Shown: positions 53,508 to 61,576, counted from the first letter of the stretch. The stretch: 64,000 bases of DNA from DTU089 sp964421815 (GCA_964421815.1 CAYQYT010000006.1:72585-136584); one strand, 5' to 3'. Notes: a model not told the origin generated them from the sequence alone. A program made the numbers and translations.

Positions 53508-55187
53508 GTGAAGCAGAAGATAAACGCCTTTGCACAAAAATACTTTGACCTATATCGAAGCCCCAATACTACTAACTTTCAGGTAGAAGAAGGATTTGCA
53601 GACGAATGCTTTGCTCTCGGCTTTGAAATGGATAGCGGTAATTCCTTCATCGATAAATATCCGAAAGCATTTAACGATGTTCAGGAACTTGATAGAATTA
53701 TCGAGGAAATCAATGATCCAAAGTTTCTCGGTACGGCAATCTTCTCACAATGGAGATATATCACACACTGGTCATATTGTGCGCATCCCCTTGACAGTGA
53801 GTACCGTCCGTGGTTTATAACTGCGTTTGGACGGCTCGTCTCTATCACTTCTGAGGACGGCTCTCCTCCCTATGTTTTCTTTGGAAACATCAAGAAGATG
53901 AGAATTCACTCAAACTGTATCGCATATGGAATGCTCCCGAGAGAGGATCTTGAAGTTGAGCAACATATAACAGTTACAGATGATGGCAGAGTATGGCTCA
54001 CACGATATGCATTCAATCAAGACTTAAACTTTGTTGATCTCAAAAAAACGGAACAGAAACAGTTCAAGATTGATGCTGAAAAGGCAAAATTCCTGTTGGA
54101 CAAGTACACCAAGTATTTCAGAGATGAATATGAGATTTCCTTTGCTACCGATGTCGGCAGCTTTGAAATGCATATAACAGACGATCAGGGCAAGGAAGCG
54201 GTATTTATCGGCCCCTTGATTTGTGATTTTGAAGTCGACGGATATAATCTGTCCCAATTGCTCCGAGATACACTGGATGACCAAACCTTGTTTGTTTTTG
54301 ACAACAACGAATATGAACGTATTGAGCGAATTACGATAGATCACGAACACAAGAAAACCATAGTAGCCGCAGACGGTCAGATCGTTACGTGGAATCCAAC
54401 CGACCACATTGTTATAGATCGCAAAAGCGAAACCATTGAGTACACGTACAAGATTGGCTCGGAGTGCGAAGTGACGAGAAAATATCAAGTGGCGCAAGGT
54501 GTATCCAATTTCTTGGATGAGCTTGAATGGCAAAACCTATTTATCGAATTCAACGAAAAGGATACTGACGTTATTATCCCCGAGGACGAAGAAGCGAAAT
54601 ATACCGTAACGGTTGATTTTCTGCGAAACTCCGCAAGAGTAATTTCGGGCAGCTATGATAAGCAAGGACTCCCTATCGATTGGCCGGAGTTTATCGAAAA
54701 CCTGTATGACTTCATGAGTTTCTACGGTTTTGGTGAAATGTTTGACCAATCCCATTACGGAAGGACATATCGGAAGAACGGAGATAATATCTTCCTGTCC
54801 GTTCGGTTTGGAGATTACGGAAAGCCCTATTATTATCTGACCGAGGACAGCACTATCGAAGTCGGAGATCAGGTCGTTGTCCCTGTTGGTAATGATGGCA
54901 CAGAACGAATAGTAGAAGTAATTAAAGTGCAGTATTTCTCACCCGATGATGTGCCGATGCCCATCGAGAAGGTGAAAAGCATTATTGGCAAATTTTCTAT
55001 GCCGGAACCAAACGAAGACGGACATAAAATGCTTTACTGTCCTATGTGTGAGCAAGAAATCGGAGAGGACGATTGCTGGGACATCCTCTACGATCCGCTA
55101 ACAAAGGAAATCCCCGGACTCATCACAGAAGATGAGATCGAGAAAAAGCATGAAATTTGCGAAAGGTGTAGATACCACGATGCATAA
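53508..55187 (+). CDS. Large unknown ICE protein with C-terminal zinc ribbon
   Basis: 559 residues from a GTG with a GGAAGGAGG site. No membrane segment. The bulk is beta-rich with no motif I recognise (TAIFSQWRYITHWSYCAHP, ITAFGRLVSITSEDGS). The end has CPMCEQEIGEDDCW and ICERCRYHDA, a zinc ribbon. The stop overlaps the next start. Might bind nucleic acid through the ribbon; function unknown. Confidence 0.65.
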   Translation: MKQKINAFAQKYFDLYRSPNTTNFQVEEGFADECFALGFEMDSGNSFIDKYPKAFNDVQELDRIIEEINDPKFLGTAIFSQWRYITHWSYCAHPLDSEYRPWFITAFGRLVSITSEDGSPPYVFFGNIKKMRIHSNCIAYGMLPREDLEVEQHITVTDDGRVWLTRYAFNQDLNFVDLKKTEQKQFKIDAEKAKFLLDKYTKYFRDEYEISFATDVGSFEMHITDDQGKEAVFIGPLICDFEVDGYNLSQLLRDTLDDQTLFVFDNNEYERIERITIDHEHKKTIVAADGQIVTWNPTDHIVIDRKSETIEYTYKIGSECEVTRKYQVAQGVSNFLDELEWQNLFIEFNEKDTDVIIPEDEEAKYTVTVDFLRNSARVISGSYDKQGLPIDWPEFIENLYDFMSFYGFGEMFDQSHYGRTYRKNGDNIFLSVRFGDYGKPYYYLTEDSTIEVGDQVVVPVGNDGTERIVEVIKVQYFSPDDVPMPIEKVKSIIGKFSMPEPNEDGHKMLYCPMCEQEIGEDDCWDILYDPLTKEIPGLITEDEIEKKHEICERCRYHDA

Positions 55188-55380
55188 GAAGTTGTCTACA
55201 GAGGAAGTTATGCGCCTCAACCAAAAGAAGATTGACAAAGTTTTACGCCAAAATGGTGTTGATCCCAATAACGTTCCTCCATTGGAAGGTACAACAGAGG
55301 AACGCAGCCGCAAAAGAATGCAAGAAGTTTTTGCGAACAATCAGAAGCGGATTGATAAGATAATGAGAAAGTATAGATAA
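55180..55380 (+). CDS. Small basic helical protein
   Basis: 66 residues from ATG 55180, which overlaps the preceding stop by eight bases. MHKKLSTEEVMRLNQKKIDK, highly charged, predicted helical. No family known. Confidence 0.55.
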   Translation: MHKKLSTEEVMRLNQKKIDKVLRQNGVDPNNVPPLEGTTEERSRKRMQEVFANNQKRIDKIMRKYR

Positions 55381-55402
55381 TTTTCTTGGTGAGGTGGAAC
55401 TA

Positions 55403-55681
55403 ATGAAAAGTTATGAAGAAGTAACGCAAGAGCAACTGAAGAAGCTCGAAGAAGAACTTGGTATTAAAATCAATATAGCAGTAGAACCCGATATCGAATC
55501 CTTGACCGTTGAACAGTTGGAAGAATATCTTGAAGATCTGGAATGCAGATTAAGTGATCTCGAGGATAACGAACCCGATGCAGCGGACGAGGATGCCTAT
55601 GACGATTGGGAAGACGAATACGGCAGAGTTGAAGAACTAATAGAGGAAGTAATGGAGCGCCTTGAAGAACTCCGAAACTAA
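55403..55681 (+). CDS. Small acidic coiled-coil protein
   Basis: 92 residues from ATG 55403 (GAGGTGG site). About one third Glu/Asp, with heptad-like Leu spacing (LTVEQLEEYLEDLECRLSDL). Could be a DNA mimic or a partner protein. The strongly acidic 66/92-residue pair with the basic gene before it is worth noting. Confidence 0.55.
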   Translation: MKSYEEVTQEQLKKLEEELGIKINIAVEPDIESLTVEQLEEYLEDLECRLSDLEDNEPDAADEDAYDDWEDEYGRVEELIEEVMERLEELRN

Positions 55682-55712
55682 GCAATGATTGGGCTGAAGG
55701 AGGTGGCCGGAA

Positions 55713-57347
55713 TTGTTTGTTATAGCAGATATCGAGTGGATGACTAACGAAGAAGGTCACCATTCGCCTACACAGCTTGCTGCGATCCGTGTAGATGAAA
55801 CGTGGAACGAAGTAGATACTTTTGCATCACTCATTCGTCCTCGTGATTCCGAATTTCACGACTGGCGCCATGTGTCATATACCGGCGGTAAACCTACAGA
55901 GTTTATGCATGCAAGGAATGCCCATAATGTGTTTGATGCCTTTTATGACTGGCTCAAGGAAGATGACGTGATTCTGTGGTGGTATGATGAATCAATAATG
56001 ATATTTAAAAAGCTAATCGGGCTTATTCTTAAAAAGCAAACCACTCACAAGATGGTAGAACTCAAGGAGTATGTCTATGAGCATCTTTCTGAGCAAGCCA
56101 ACTCTCGTGGTAACGCATACAAGATCGCAGAAGCTCGTGGCATTGATACACACCCTCACTTAAAGCATAATTCGGCTAACGATGCAAGGGTTGTGCGTGC
56201 TTTGTTAGAAACTATCGAATTGCCACAGGAAACATTGCTGGTTCCTTTGGTGAAAAAAGAAAAGCCAATGAAGCCGAGCAAGCAGTTCTCGGATTTACCC
56301 TATCAATATGACCCGAAAACAAATACGATACATAAGAAAGAGTGTCCAACTCTTCTCATTGGCGACATCGAAACACAAGGTTATGAGAATCTCAAAACTC
56401 CGTTGCGTAAGCAGTACAAGCCTTGTGAATGCTGTGCAGAGGAATATCGCACGGCGTTGCGTGAGCGAAATATGGACATTATTGACCGAACACAATACAC
56501 CTATATTTACTCGCCCGAGTCAAAGGTGTTTCATAAATACACTTGCGGATTGATGCTTCAAGCAAGAAGTATCTTGGGTACAATCAAGTATGATACGGTT
56601 GTAAAAACAGGAAGAACTCCCTGTAAGGTCTGTAATCCGACAGCACAGGATGTTTTTAGACCGCTTCCTCCGCAACAGAAAATTGCTCGTCTAAAAAAGA
56701 AAAAACTCTCTGCTGTATCAACAGACGGAGTAAAGGCCATTAAACGCCAAAGACGAGCCTTGTTTGAGCGAAATCAGCTACTTCAAAACGAAGGACTAAC
56801 AGAAACAGAAAAGAACGATGCGTACACTTTGACACAGCCACGCTTCGCATTTTGGGTGGGACAAGGCTATCAGACGTTCCATCTTCGTTCCTGTCCGAAA
56901 TTAAAAGAGGTTAGTAATCTGCGTGGGTTTGGAACGTACAAGGATGCGGTTCGCGCCGGATTCACACCTTGCAGAAAGTGCAAGCCGACAGCAAAACACG
57001 ATGTCGTATATTCCATTCCCATCAAGAGCCATATCCGAGAAAACGAAAAGATTGAAGATTTGGAAACGCTCTGCAATGATGCAGGTTATTCCTATCATCG
57101 TGAAAATGCGTATTTCTGTCTGGAAACCGCTGTCGGAAAATGGAGAATTGATGTTAGTACTGCACCAATCAAGTTACATCATATCAATCTTGTAAAAACG
57201 CCCGGAGCGAGAAGATACCATGAACAGCCTCGCTTGTTCCTTTCTTTCATCGATGCGTTTGATTACATAAAGCGACACGATGACGGACTTGAAAGAAAAA
57301 GAAACGAGGGCATTGTATTCGTCAAACTTGTAGATGATGAGAATTAA
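55713..57347 (+). CDS. DEDDh-type exonuclease with three Ada-like zinc modules
   Basis: 544 residues from a TTG with a perfect AAGGAGGTG site. The N-terminus FVIADIEWM (Asp6, Glu8) and HNSANDARVV (His152, Asp157) are the exo I and exo III motifs of a DEDDh 3'-5' exonuclease. Three H/C..C..C modules follow: IHKKECPTL with CECC (about 208-243), FHKYTCGLM with CKVC (about 272-310), and FHLRSCPKL with CRKC (about 386-425). A C-terminal domain is unknown. The same module ends the nuclease lipoprotein at 39099. The zinc modules probably bind DNA. Confidence 0.72.
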   Translation: MFVIADIEWMTNEEGHHSPTQLAAIRVDETWNEVDTFASLIRPRDSEFHDWRHVSYTGGKPTEFMHARNAHNVFDAFYDWLKEDDVILWWYDESIMIFKKLIGLILKKQTTHKMVELKEYVYEHLSEQANSRGNAYKIAEARGIDTHPHLKHNSANDARVVRALLETIELPQETLLVPLVKKEKPMKPSKQFSDLPYQYDPKTNTIHKKECPTLLIGDIETQGYENLKTPLRKQYKPCECCAEEYRTALRERNMDIIDRTQYTYIYSPESKVFHKYTCGLMLQARSILGTIKYDTVVKTGRTPCKVCNPTAQDVFRPLPPQQKIARLKKKKLSAVSTDGVKAIKRQRRALFERNQLLQNEGLTETEKNDAYTLTQPRFAFWVGQGYQTFHLRSCPKLKEVSNLRGFGTYKDAVRAGFTPCRKCKPTAKHDVVYSIPIKSHIRENEKIEDLETLCNDAGYSYHRENAYFCLETAVGKWRIDVSTAPIKLHHINLVKTPGARRYHEQPRLFLSFIDAFDYIKRHDDGLERKRNEGIVFVKLVDDEN

Positions 57348-57359
57348 GGAGTTTACACT

Positions 57360-57647
57360 ATGGATAATTACGAAGCAATAATGAAAATGGATCGAGAGCA
57401 TTTGGCAGCCTTTCTCGATGATGTATATGTAACCGGACTGAATAACGGCATGTACGCCGTCACAAAATGCGCAGACGATGAACAGGATGCCGTGTTGGAT
57501 GAATTCCCATACGGAGAAGAATGGTTGGCGACTGAAGCCGAAGCAGCAACGCTTCATAAATGTGACAAGGATGGAGATGACTTTATCCTTACCGCAAGTG
57601 CAAAGTCGGCATTACGACTTGCCGGAATTGATCCCGACAAGGAATAA
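57360..57647 (+). CDS. Unknown 95-residue protein
   Basis: Acidic, soluble, starting MDNYEAIMKMDREHLAAFLD with GMYAVTKCADDEQDAVLDEF and a Cys in LHKCDKDGDDF. Follows the exonuclease gene by 12 bases. No family recognised. Confidence 0.6.
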   Translation: MDNYEAIMKMDREHLAAFLDDVYVTGLNNGMYAVTKCADDEQDAVLDEFPYGEEWLATEAEAATLHKCDKDGDDFILTASAKSALRLAGIDPDKE

Positions 57648-57682
57648 ACTGAATTGTTATTAGTGGAAGGCAGGTGTCAGGA

Positions 57683-57910
57683 ATGCATCTTGCAATAGCA
57701 GTAATCCTCTTAATCGTGTGGGCAGCAATCGTTATAAAGGAAAAACTGACACCTCCTGCACCACCGATTGATGATCTTGACGCACATCTGAAAACCATAA
57801 CTTCAATGAACACAGTAAAAGATCGTCAAAAATACCTCAAGAACATGGCAAAGGGTGAAAAAGAATGCGAAGATATTATGGAGAAGAATACGGACAAATC
57901 AAGCGATTAA
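57683..57910 (+). CDS. Small single-span membrane protein
   Basis: 75 residues from ATG 57683. One N-terminal membrane segment (HLAIAVILLIVWAAIVI), a Pro-rich hinge, then a charged helix (VKDRQKYLKNMAKGEKECED). It overlaps the next gene by 46 bases. Confidence 0.55.
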   Translation: MHLAIAVILLIVWAAIVIKEKLTPPAPPIDDLDAHLKTITSMNTVKDRQKYLKNMAKGEKECEDIMEKNTDKSSD

Positions 57911-58299
57911 AGCCCGGTAAATCGGGTTTGGAAACACTTGATGATTTATTTAATATTTTATGGGAATGTTGGGCTAAGGAAACAGCATATCCTTCCTGCC
58001 AAGCGGAGTGGGTTCCTAACGATCCCTCTTACGGTCAATGTGCAATAACTGCTATGCTCGTTTACGATATGTTTGGCGGCTCTATCCACCGCATCCGTGT
58101 CAGCGGCGGAGGAACTCATTATTTTAATAAGATCGAAGGGCATTATATAGATCTGACCGTGAATCAGTTCGACCTATATAATATTCCCGTTAATTATGAG
58201 CCTAACGAACAGATGGATAGAAAATACTGTGGCAAAAACAAGGATACGCAAAACAGATATGATATTCTCATTAAGCGTATTGCTGAAAGGGTGAAATAA
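57865..58299 (+). CDS. YunG-like protein
   Basis: 144 residues. The core DPSYGQCAITAMLVYDMFGG, RVSGGGTHYFNKIEGHYIDLT matches the YunG pattern, with a Cys, His and Asp in the spacing of a small papain/transglutaminase-like fold. That catalysis happens is inference. Two bases before the next gene. Confidence 0.7.
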   Translation: MRRYYGEEYGQIKRLKPGKSGLETLDDLFNILWECWAKETAYPSCQAEWVPNDPSYGQCAITAMLVYDMFGGSIHRIRVSGGGTHYFNKIEGHYIDLTVNQFDLYNIPVNYEPNEQMDRKYCGKNKDTQNRYDILIKRIAERVK

Positions 58300-58300
58300 A

Positions 58301-58630
58301 ATGAATGCTATGGGAACACAAGTCATTGTTAAAACAAGAGTAACCTTTGTCTTTCGAGGATACGGTGATCTTACCTTAACGGATGCATCTTTGATTTGGA
58401 ATAAGGCGGCTACCTCATATCTCGCTTTTGGAGCTATGAATGCCGTAACAGATGATTACGTTATGATCCCATTGGAAAACATTGCTTTGTTTGATAAATA
58501 CACCTATTTACCCGGCGGCGGGTTAAGAGTGGTAAATACAGAGGGCAAGGAATTCAAGTTCTCGTTTAAGCACAAAAAGGACTTTAAGATCATTTGGGAT
58601 TATTTAGAGAAATACAAAGCTTCCAAGTGA
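58301..58630 (+). CDS. GRAM/PH-like domain protein
   Basis: 109 residues. MIPLENIALFDKYTY, GGLRVVNTEGKEFKFSF and KDFKIIWDYLEKY are the strands and final helix of a bacterial PH/GRAM-like domain. No other domain. Partner unknown. Confidence 0.6.
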   Translation: MNAMGTQVIVKTRVTFVFRGYGDLTLTDASLIWNKAATSYLAFGAMNAVTDDYVMIPLENIALFDKYTYLPGGGLRVVNTEGKEFKFSFKHKKDFKIIWDYLEKYKASK

Positions 58631-58642
58631 GAAGGTGTGCCT

Positions 58643-58846
58643 ATGAATGTGACCGAAGAACAAATTGATATACTGACTCGCTATATAGAAAATTTGGATG
58701 AACTATTAGCTGGGGATGATGTTCAAGAACTATTAGATGCGATAGACGATGTCATCGTAAATAACATTCTCGGAAACAACGAAGAACCGGACAAAGAAGG
58801 AATCCTACTCCAACGCATATACGATCAGATATATAATCAAAACTAA
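58643..58846 (+). CDS. Small acidic helical protein
   Basis: 67 residues from ATG 58643, preceded by AAGGTG. Leu/Asp/Glu-rich: DILTRYIENLDELLAGDDVQ. Ends just before the candidate riboswitch. No family known. Confidence 0.5.
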   Translation: MNVTEEQIDILTRYIENLDELLAGDDVQELLDAIDDVIVNNILGNNEEPDKEGILLQRIYDQIYNQN

Positions 58847-58856
58847 CAATATAATG

Positions 58857-58981
58857 CCTATTAAGAGTGCGCGAGAGATCAAGCTCGTTGACCGCACAGC
58901 GACCTGCCGAAAGGCAAGGTGCTAATGCTTGACCGATAGGTTGTCTCACGAACCTGTCGGTAACGATGGGTTCGTTTTTTT
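58857..58981 (+). ncRNA. Candidate SAM-clan riboswitch (SAM-I/IV-like) with terminator
   Basis: Paired parts found by eye: P1 CCTAT (58857-58861)/ATAGG (58936-58940). P2 GTGCG-CGAG/CTCG-CGCAC (58867-58875 with 58884-58897), broken by a TTGA kink-turn-like bulge. P3 AGC-GA-CCTGCC, GAAA loop, GGC-A-AGG-T-GCT (58898-58923). A pseudoknot joins the P2 loop TCAAG (58879-58883) and CTTGA (58928-58932). This is the SAM-I/IV layout, and the P3 side AAGGTGCTAAT matches the SAM-I core. ATAGGTT can instead pair with AACCTGT (58951-58957) as an antiterminator that blocks the terminator CGAACC/GGTTCG plus T7 (58949-58981). A base usually A in P3 is G. It precedes the gene at 59019. Confidence 0.6.
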
Positions 58982-59018
58982 GCGCTCTTTAGGAAATACA
59001 AAATAAGGAGAAACTACC

Positions 59019-59309
59019 TTGCGAACAATTAGAGAATTAATTAACAACGAAAAGAAGGTATATATTTACCTTCGCAACAGAGCCACCGAATACCGCTTTA
59101 TGAGCGATGCAGAGAGAGAAGGTATTACCTACGGTGATGGTGTGAAACCGACCGAAAGACCGGTAGATGACATCATGGCACTACACGATGACGGCACGAT
59201 TTGTTTTCTCGGCTGGGCAGGTCGAATGGCGTATCACTACAGTAAAGACACCGTCAAACGCATTGACTATGAAAAGTACATAAGCGGAGAAACAGAATAT
59301 CTAATCTAA
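59019..59309 (+). CDS. Unknown 96-residue protein under the candidate riboswitch
   Basis: TTG start with AAGGAG eight bases upstream. Begins MRTIRELINNEKKVYIYLRN, contains GDGVKPTERPVDDIMALHDD and FLGWAGRMAYHYS. Known to me only as a type of protein in Clostridia ICEs. If the RNA senses SAM, this gene would be expressed when SAM is low. Nothing in it looks like a methionine or SAM pathway enzyme. Confidence 0.65.
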   Translation: MRTIRELINNEKKVYIYLRNRATEYRFMSDAEREGITYGDGVKPTERPVDDIMALHDDGTICFLGWAGRMAYHYSKDTVKRIDYEKYISGETEYLI

Positions 59310-59311
59310 GA

Positions 59312-59343
59312 AATGAACCCACAGAACGCTCTGTGGGTTCATT
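59312..59343. terminator. Perfect 14-base hairpin between convergent genes
   Basis: AATGAACCCACAGA (59312-59325) and its exact complement (59330-59343) around ACGC. It ends the gene at 59019 and overlaps the stop of the small minus-strand gene. Confidence 0.7.
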
Positions 59344-59473
59344 AATATGCAAGTTTTCCAATGATAATAATCAGCACCACGGCAACTACTATGGCCGTTA
59401 AACAGCCGTATTTTTTGTCATGGATCAGCCCCATAATCCCATAGGCAATTGCAAAGAAAATATCTTCAAACAT
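59342..59473 (-). CDS. Small membrane protein (43 residues)
   Basis: Starts MFEDIFFAIAYGIMGLIHDK, then a strong membrane segment (CLTAIVVAVVLIIIIGKLAY). The ATG has an AGGAGGGAC site. It is the last gene of the small minus-strand operon 60236-59342. No family known; size and shape would also suit a type I toxin or a small regulator of a membrane complex. Confidence 0.55.
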   Translation of the reverse strand: MFEDIFFAIAYGIMGLIHDKKYGCLTAIVVAVVLIIIIGKLAY

Positions 59474-59474
59474 A

Positions 59475-59813
59475 TCAGTCCCTCCTTATAATTTCAGCAG
59501 CGTTTAGTATTTTCATTTCAATAGATACCTTGCCGTCATTTAATGCATCTATCACGAACAGATCTATCGTTTGGAATACCCGTTTCAGATCGCAGACACA
59601 ACTATCGAAAACATAACCCAAGACACAGATTTCGATAGAGTTTGTCGCCATATCGAATGAAATGGCACAATCACGATCTTTTAGCAAACAACTAATAATC
59701 TTTGTCCTTTTGATTGTTTCCGGTCTTAATAAGTAAATATTGTTTCTGCTTTCCTTTTCGGCTTTTTCCAATGCCTTGCAAATTTCCTTTGCCAAATCAA
59801 AATCGCTCATCAT
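59475..59813 (-). CDS. Unknown 112-residue protein
   Basis: Begins MMSDFDLAKEICKALEKAEK with an AAAGGAAG site, soluble alpha/beta (TNSIEICVLGYVFDSCVCDL). Overlaps the zinc-ribbon gene upstream by 17 bases and the small membrane protein gene follows by one base. No family known. Confidence 0.55.
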   Translation of the reverse strand: MMSDFDLAKEICKALEKAEKESRNNIYLLRPETIKRTKIISCLLKDRDCAISFDMATNSIEICVLGYVFDSCVCDLKRVFQTIDLFVIDALNDGKVSIEMKILNAAEIIRRD

Positions 59814-59994
59814 AAAACTTCCTTTCAAATTTTTTCGCCCGTTTAATACTTTGCCTTTCCTCCTTCCATCTTCGCTCCCGACATACAGGGCAATGTGTTG
59901 GGATGCATTTACCTTTGGCTTTCATTTTTCTGATTTCACCTAACGTGAGTGTGAAATAGCAACCGCAATCTAAACACAATCTTTCCTTCTTCAT
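59797..59994 (-). CDS. Zinc-ribbon protein
   Basis: 65 residues from an ATG with GGAGG. ERLCLDCGCYFTLTLGEIRK and PTHCPVCRERRWKEER give a CxxC..CxxC ribbon with a basic tail. Related to the protein just upstream; its ATG overlaps that stop (ATGA). Confidence 0.65.
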   Translation of the reverse strand: MKKERLCLDCGCYFTLTLGEIRKMKAKGKCIPTHCPVCRERRWKEERQSIKRAKKFERKFYDERF

Positions 59995-60236
59995 CTGAAA
60001 CCTCCTACAAGATGTGGTCTGTAATGAACCCGTTGTCTGCGCTTTTTGCATGGGGTGTAGTTTGCCATAACTTCATGTAGCCCGTAATATGGACTTGATC
60101 GCTCTTGTCGATTTGCTTCTCGGCAAGAGGAGCAATGACATGGTGTTGACCAACCGTTTTGGTCATAGAACTCAATTTGCCTTTCGGTAAGTGTGAATTT
60201 GCATCCGCAACTTCTACAGATAATTTGCTTTGACAT
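59991..60236 (-). CDS. Zinc-ribbon protein (paralogue)
   Basis: 81 residues. ICRSCGCKFTLTERQIEFYD and PCHCSSCREANRQER are the same ribbon as in the next gene, followed by a basic tail. The two are an old tandem duplication. ATG 60234-60236 follows GAAAGGAAG. DNA or RNA binding likely. Confidence 0.65.
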   Translation of the reverse strand: MSKQIICRSCGCKFTLTERQIEFYDQNGWSTPCHCSSCREANRQERSSPYYGLHEVMANYTPCKKRRQRVHYRPHLVGGFR

Positions 60237-60258
60237 AAAAAGCACTTCCTTTCGGTGT

Positions 60259-60684
60259 TATAGCGTTTGGGGGTGGGGCGTTAAGTTTTACTTATATAGC
60301 AATGTCGTTTGGTGGTGTTGCGCTCTTCCTACTTTAATAGTATCGGCGTGTGTGGAACTCGCTGTCCTTCCTTTCGTTTATATAGTTGGGGTGGGTGGTT
60401 TTACGCACAGTCTGATTGTATAGTCGCAGTGGGCGGTGGGTAATGTTTTTCAATAAGAAAGCAGGTTTTCGGGGGTTGTTCGGGTTTGCAAAACCTTTTC
60501 GTATATATAGCGGTAAATCGGGGGTTGCGTGGGTTAAACTTTTTTCATTTGTATAGCGAAATTTTTGGGGTAGTCGGTTGTTCAATAATATTGCCGTGAG
60601 TGTTCGGGTTCGTTAATATAGTAAGCGTGTATGTGGGTAACGCTTTAATAGCGTTTGACGGTCGGTGTGTTCCCAATGCTATAG
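60259..60684 (-). repeat. Iterated noncoding array (CTATA motif with C-rich intervals)
   Basis: The stretch 60237-60791 has no convincing gene. TATAG (CTATA on the minus strand) or TAATAG occurs at 60259, 60295, 60335, 60381, 60419, 60506, 60552, 60617, 60646 and 60680. The spacing is mostly 30-46 bases, with intervals that are G-rich on the plus strand (e.g. GGGGTGGG, GGGCGGTGGG). On the minus strand the unit reads roughly C-rich tract, CGCTATAWAAACGAA, with the last copy running into the ribosome site of the zinc-ribbon operon. Confidence 0.55.
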
Positions 60685-60699
60685 TCAAGGTGTTCGGTG

Positions 60700-60751
60700 T
60701 TGCAAAAAAGAAAAAAACAGTAGGTGGCACAGAAATTTGTACCACCTACTG
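60700..60751 (-). terminator. Terminator of the DUF4417-toxin-immunity operon
   Basis: CAGTAGGTGG (60718-60727) and CCACCTACTG (60742-60751) form a perfect 10-base stem; on the minus strand it is followed by a long T-rich run. Confidence 0.85.
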
Positions 60752-60791
60752 CTACTCGGATTGGCATTTATATGATATTGTTTTGATAGAT

Positions 60792-61130
60792 TTATAACTT
60801 TTTCAAACGAGGAGTTTCAGTGTCCTCAATTAAATAAGAGCCATCATTAATTTCGTTCAAACGTGAAATTAATTTACTAATTAGATCAAGCATAATATCC
60901 TTGTCTTCCTTTGCTTTTTCTTGATTAAACCAACATGGCTCGTTATGAGAATCAAATTCAAAATATCCATTGTACATTTCCGAACACTTCATATTTAATT
61001 CTCTAATTATAGGATCGTTATCAATTATTGCAATACCGGTGATTGGCTCTCCTGTTTCAGAATCAGTCATCCAAATAGGCCCTTGCAGATAATCTAACAT
61101 TATTTTAATAATTTCAGGTTGCTTTTTCAC
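60792..61130 (-). CDS. Probable immunity protein of the toxin encoded upstream
   Basis: 112 residues, acidic and soluble: MKKQPEIIKIMLDYLQGPIW, SETGEPITGIAIIDNDPII. It overlaps the toxin-like gene by four bases, has the usual size and charge of an immunity protein, and ends the operon. The role is inferred only from this place. Confidence 0.55.
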   Translation of the reverse strand: MKKQPEIIKIMLDYLQGPIWMTDSETGEPITGIAIIDNDPIIRELNMKCSEMYNGYFEFDSHNEPCWFNQEKAKEDKDIMLDLISKLISRLNEINDGSYLIEDTETPRLKKL

Positions 61131-61576
61131 TTTTTGTACCTCCTAATCAATTTGGTGGCATCGCCTTCACTTAATGGATATGCAGATACTATATATCCGT
61201 TGGTGCCGATGCCAGTTAATAAATAGTATTTTCCACTATAGCAGTATAGGCGTTCGTATCCCATTCTGCCGCTACGGTTTGTTGTTCTGGTGTATTCCAC
61301 ATCGCCGGAAGTAAATACTCTGTTTAGATGACTACTTAGCTCGGATTGTGCAACGCCATGCTTGTTTAGGAAGTCTTCTGCATGGCGCGAAACAATATGA
61401 GTTAGTCCAGAGAATGAATTTCCAGTTTCCAACCACACAATTTGCCCTGTCTTATCTTTGGTGATAAATTGCATGTCTTTTTCAGAAAATTTAATGTTAC
61501 TATCCTTTAGCTCTTGAATGAGTTGCTTTTTTGCACCATTCGTGCCATTGAAATGACCGCTGTCAGATTTACTCAT
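61127..61576 (-). CDS. BECR-fold RNase-like toxin (contact-dependent toxin C-terminus type)
   Basis: 149 residues from ATG 61574-61576 with GAGGAGG. The C-terminal part (GLTHIVSRHAEDF, then YTRTTNRSGRMGYERLYCYS and YYLLTGIGTNGYIVSAYPLS) has the His and Arg/Tyr arrangement of the barnase-EndoU-colicin-RelE nuclease group as in polymorphic toxin ends. The N-terminus has HFNGTNGAKK, the type of linker seen at toxin joints. It stands free of any delivery domain, so the toxin acts either as a toxin-antitoxin pair or as a silent cassette. Confidence 0.62.
   Translation of the reverse strand: MSKSDSGHFNGTNGAKKQLIQELKDSNIKFSEKDMQFITKDKTGQIVWLETGNSFSGLTHIVSRHAEDFLNKHGVAQSELSSHLNRVFTSGDVEYTRTTNRSGRMGYERLYCYSGKYYLLTGIGTNGYIVSAYPLSEGDATKLIRRYKK

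Noticed and set aside
60334..60585. Open frames of 66-84 codons in the iterated region 60237-60750, both strands
   Set aside because: No ribosome sites, and the composition only reflects the repeat bias.
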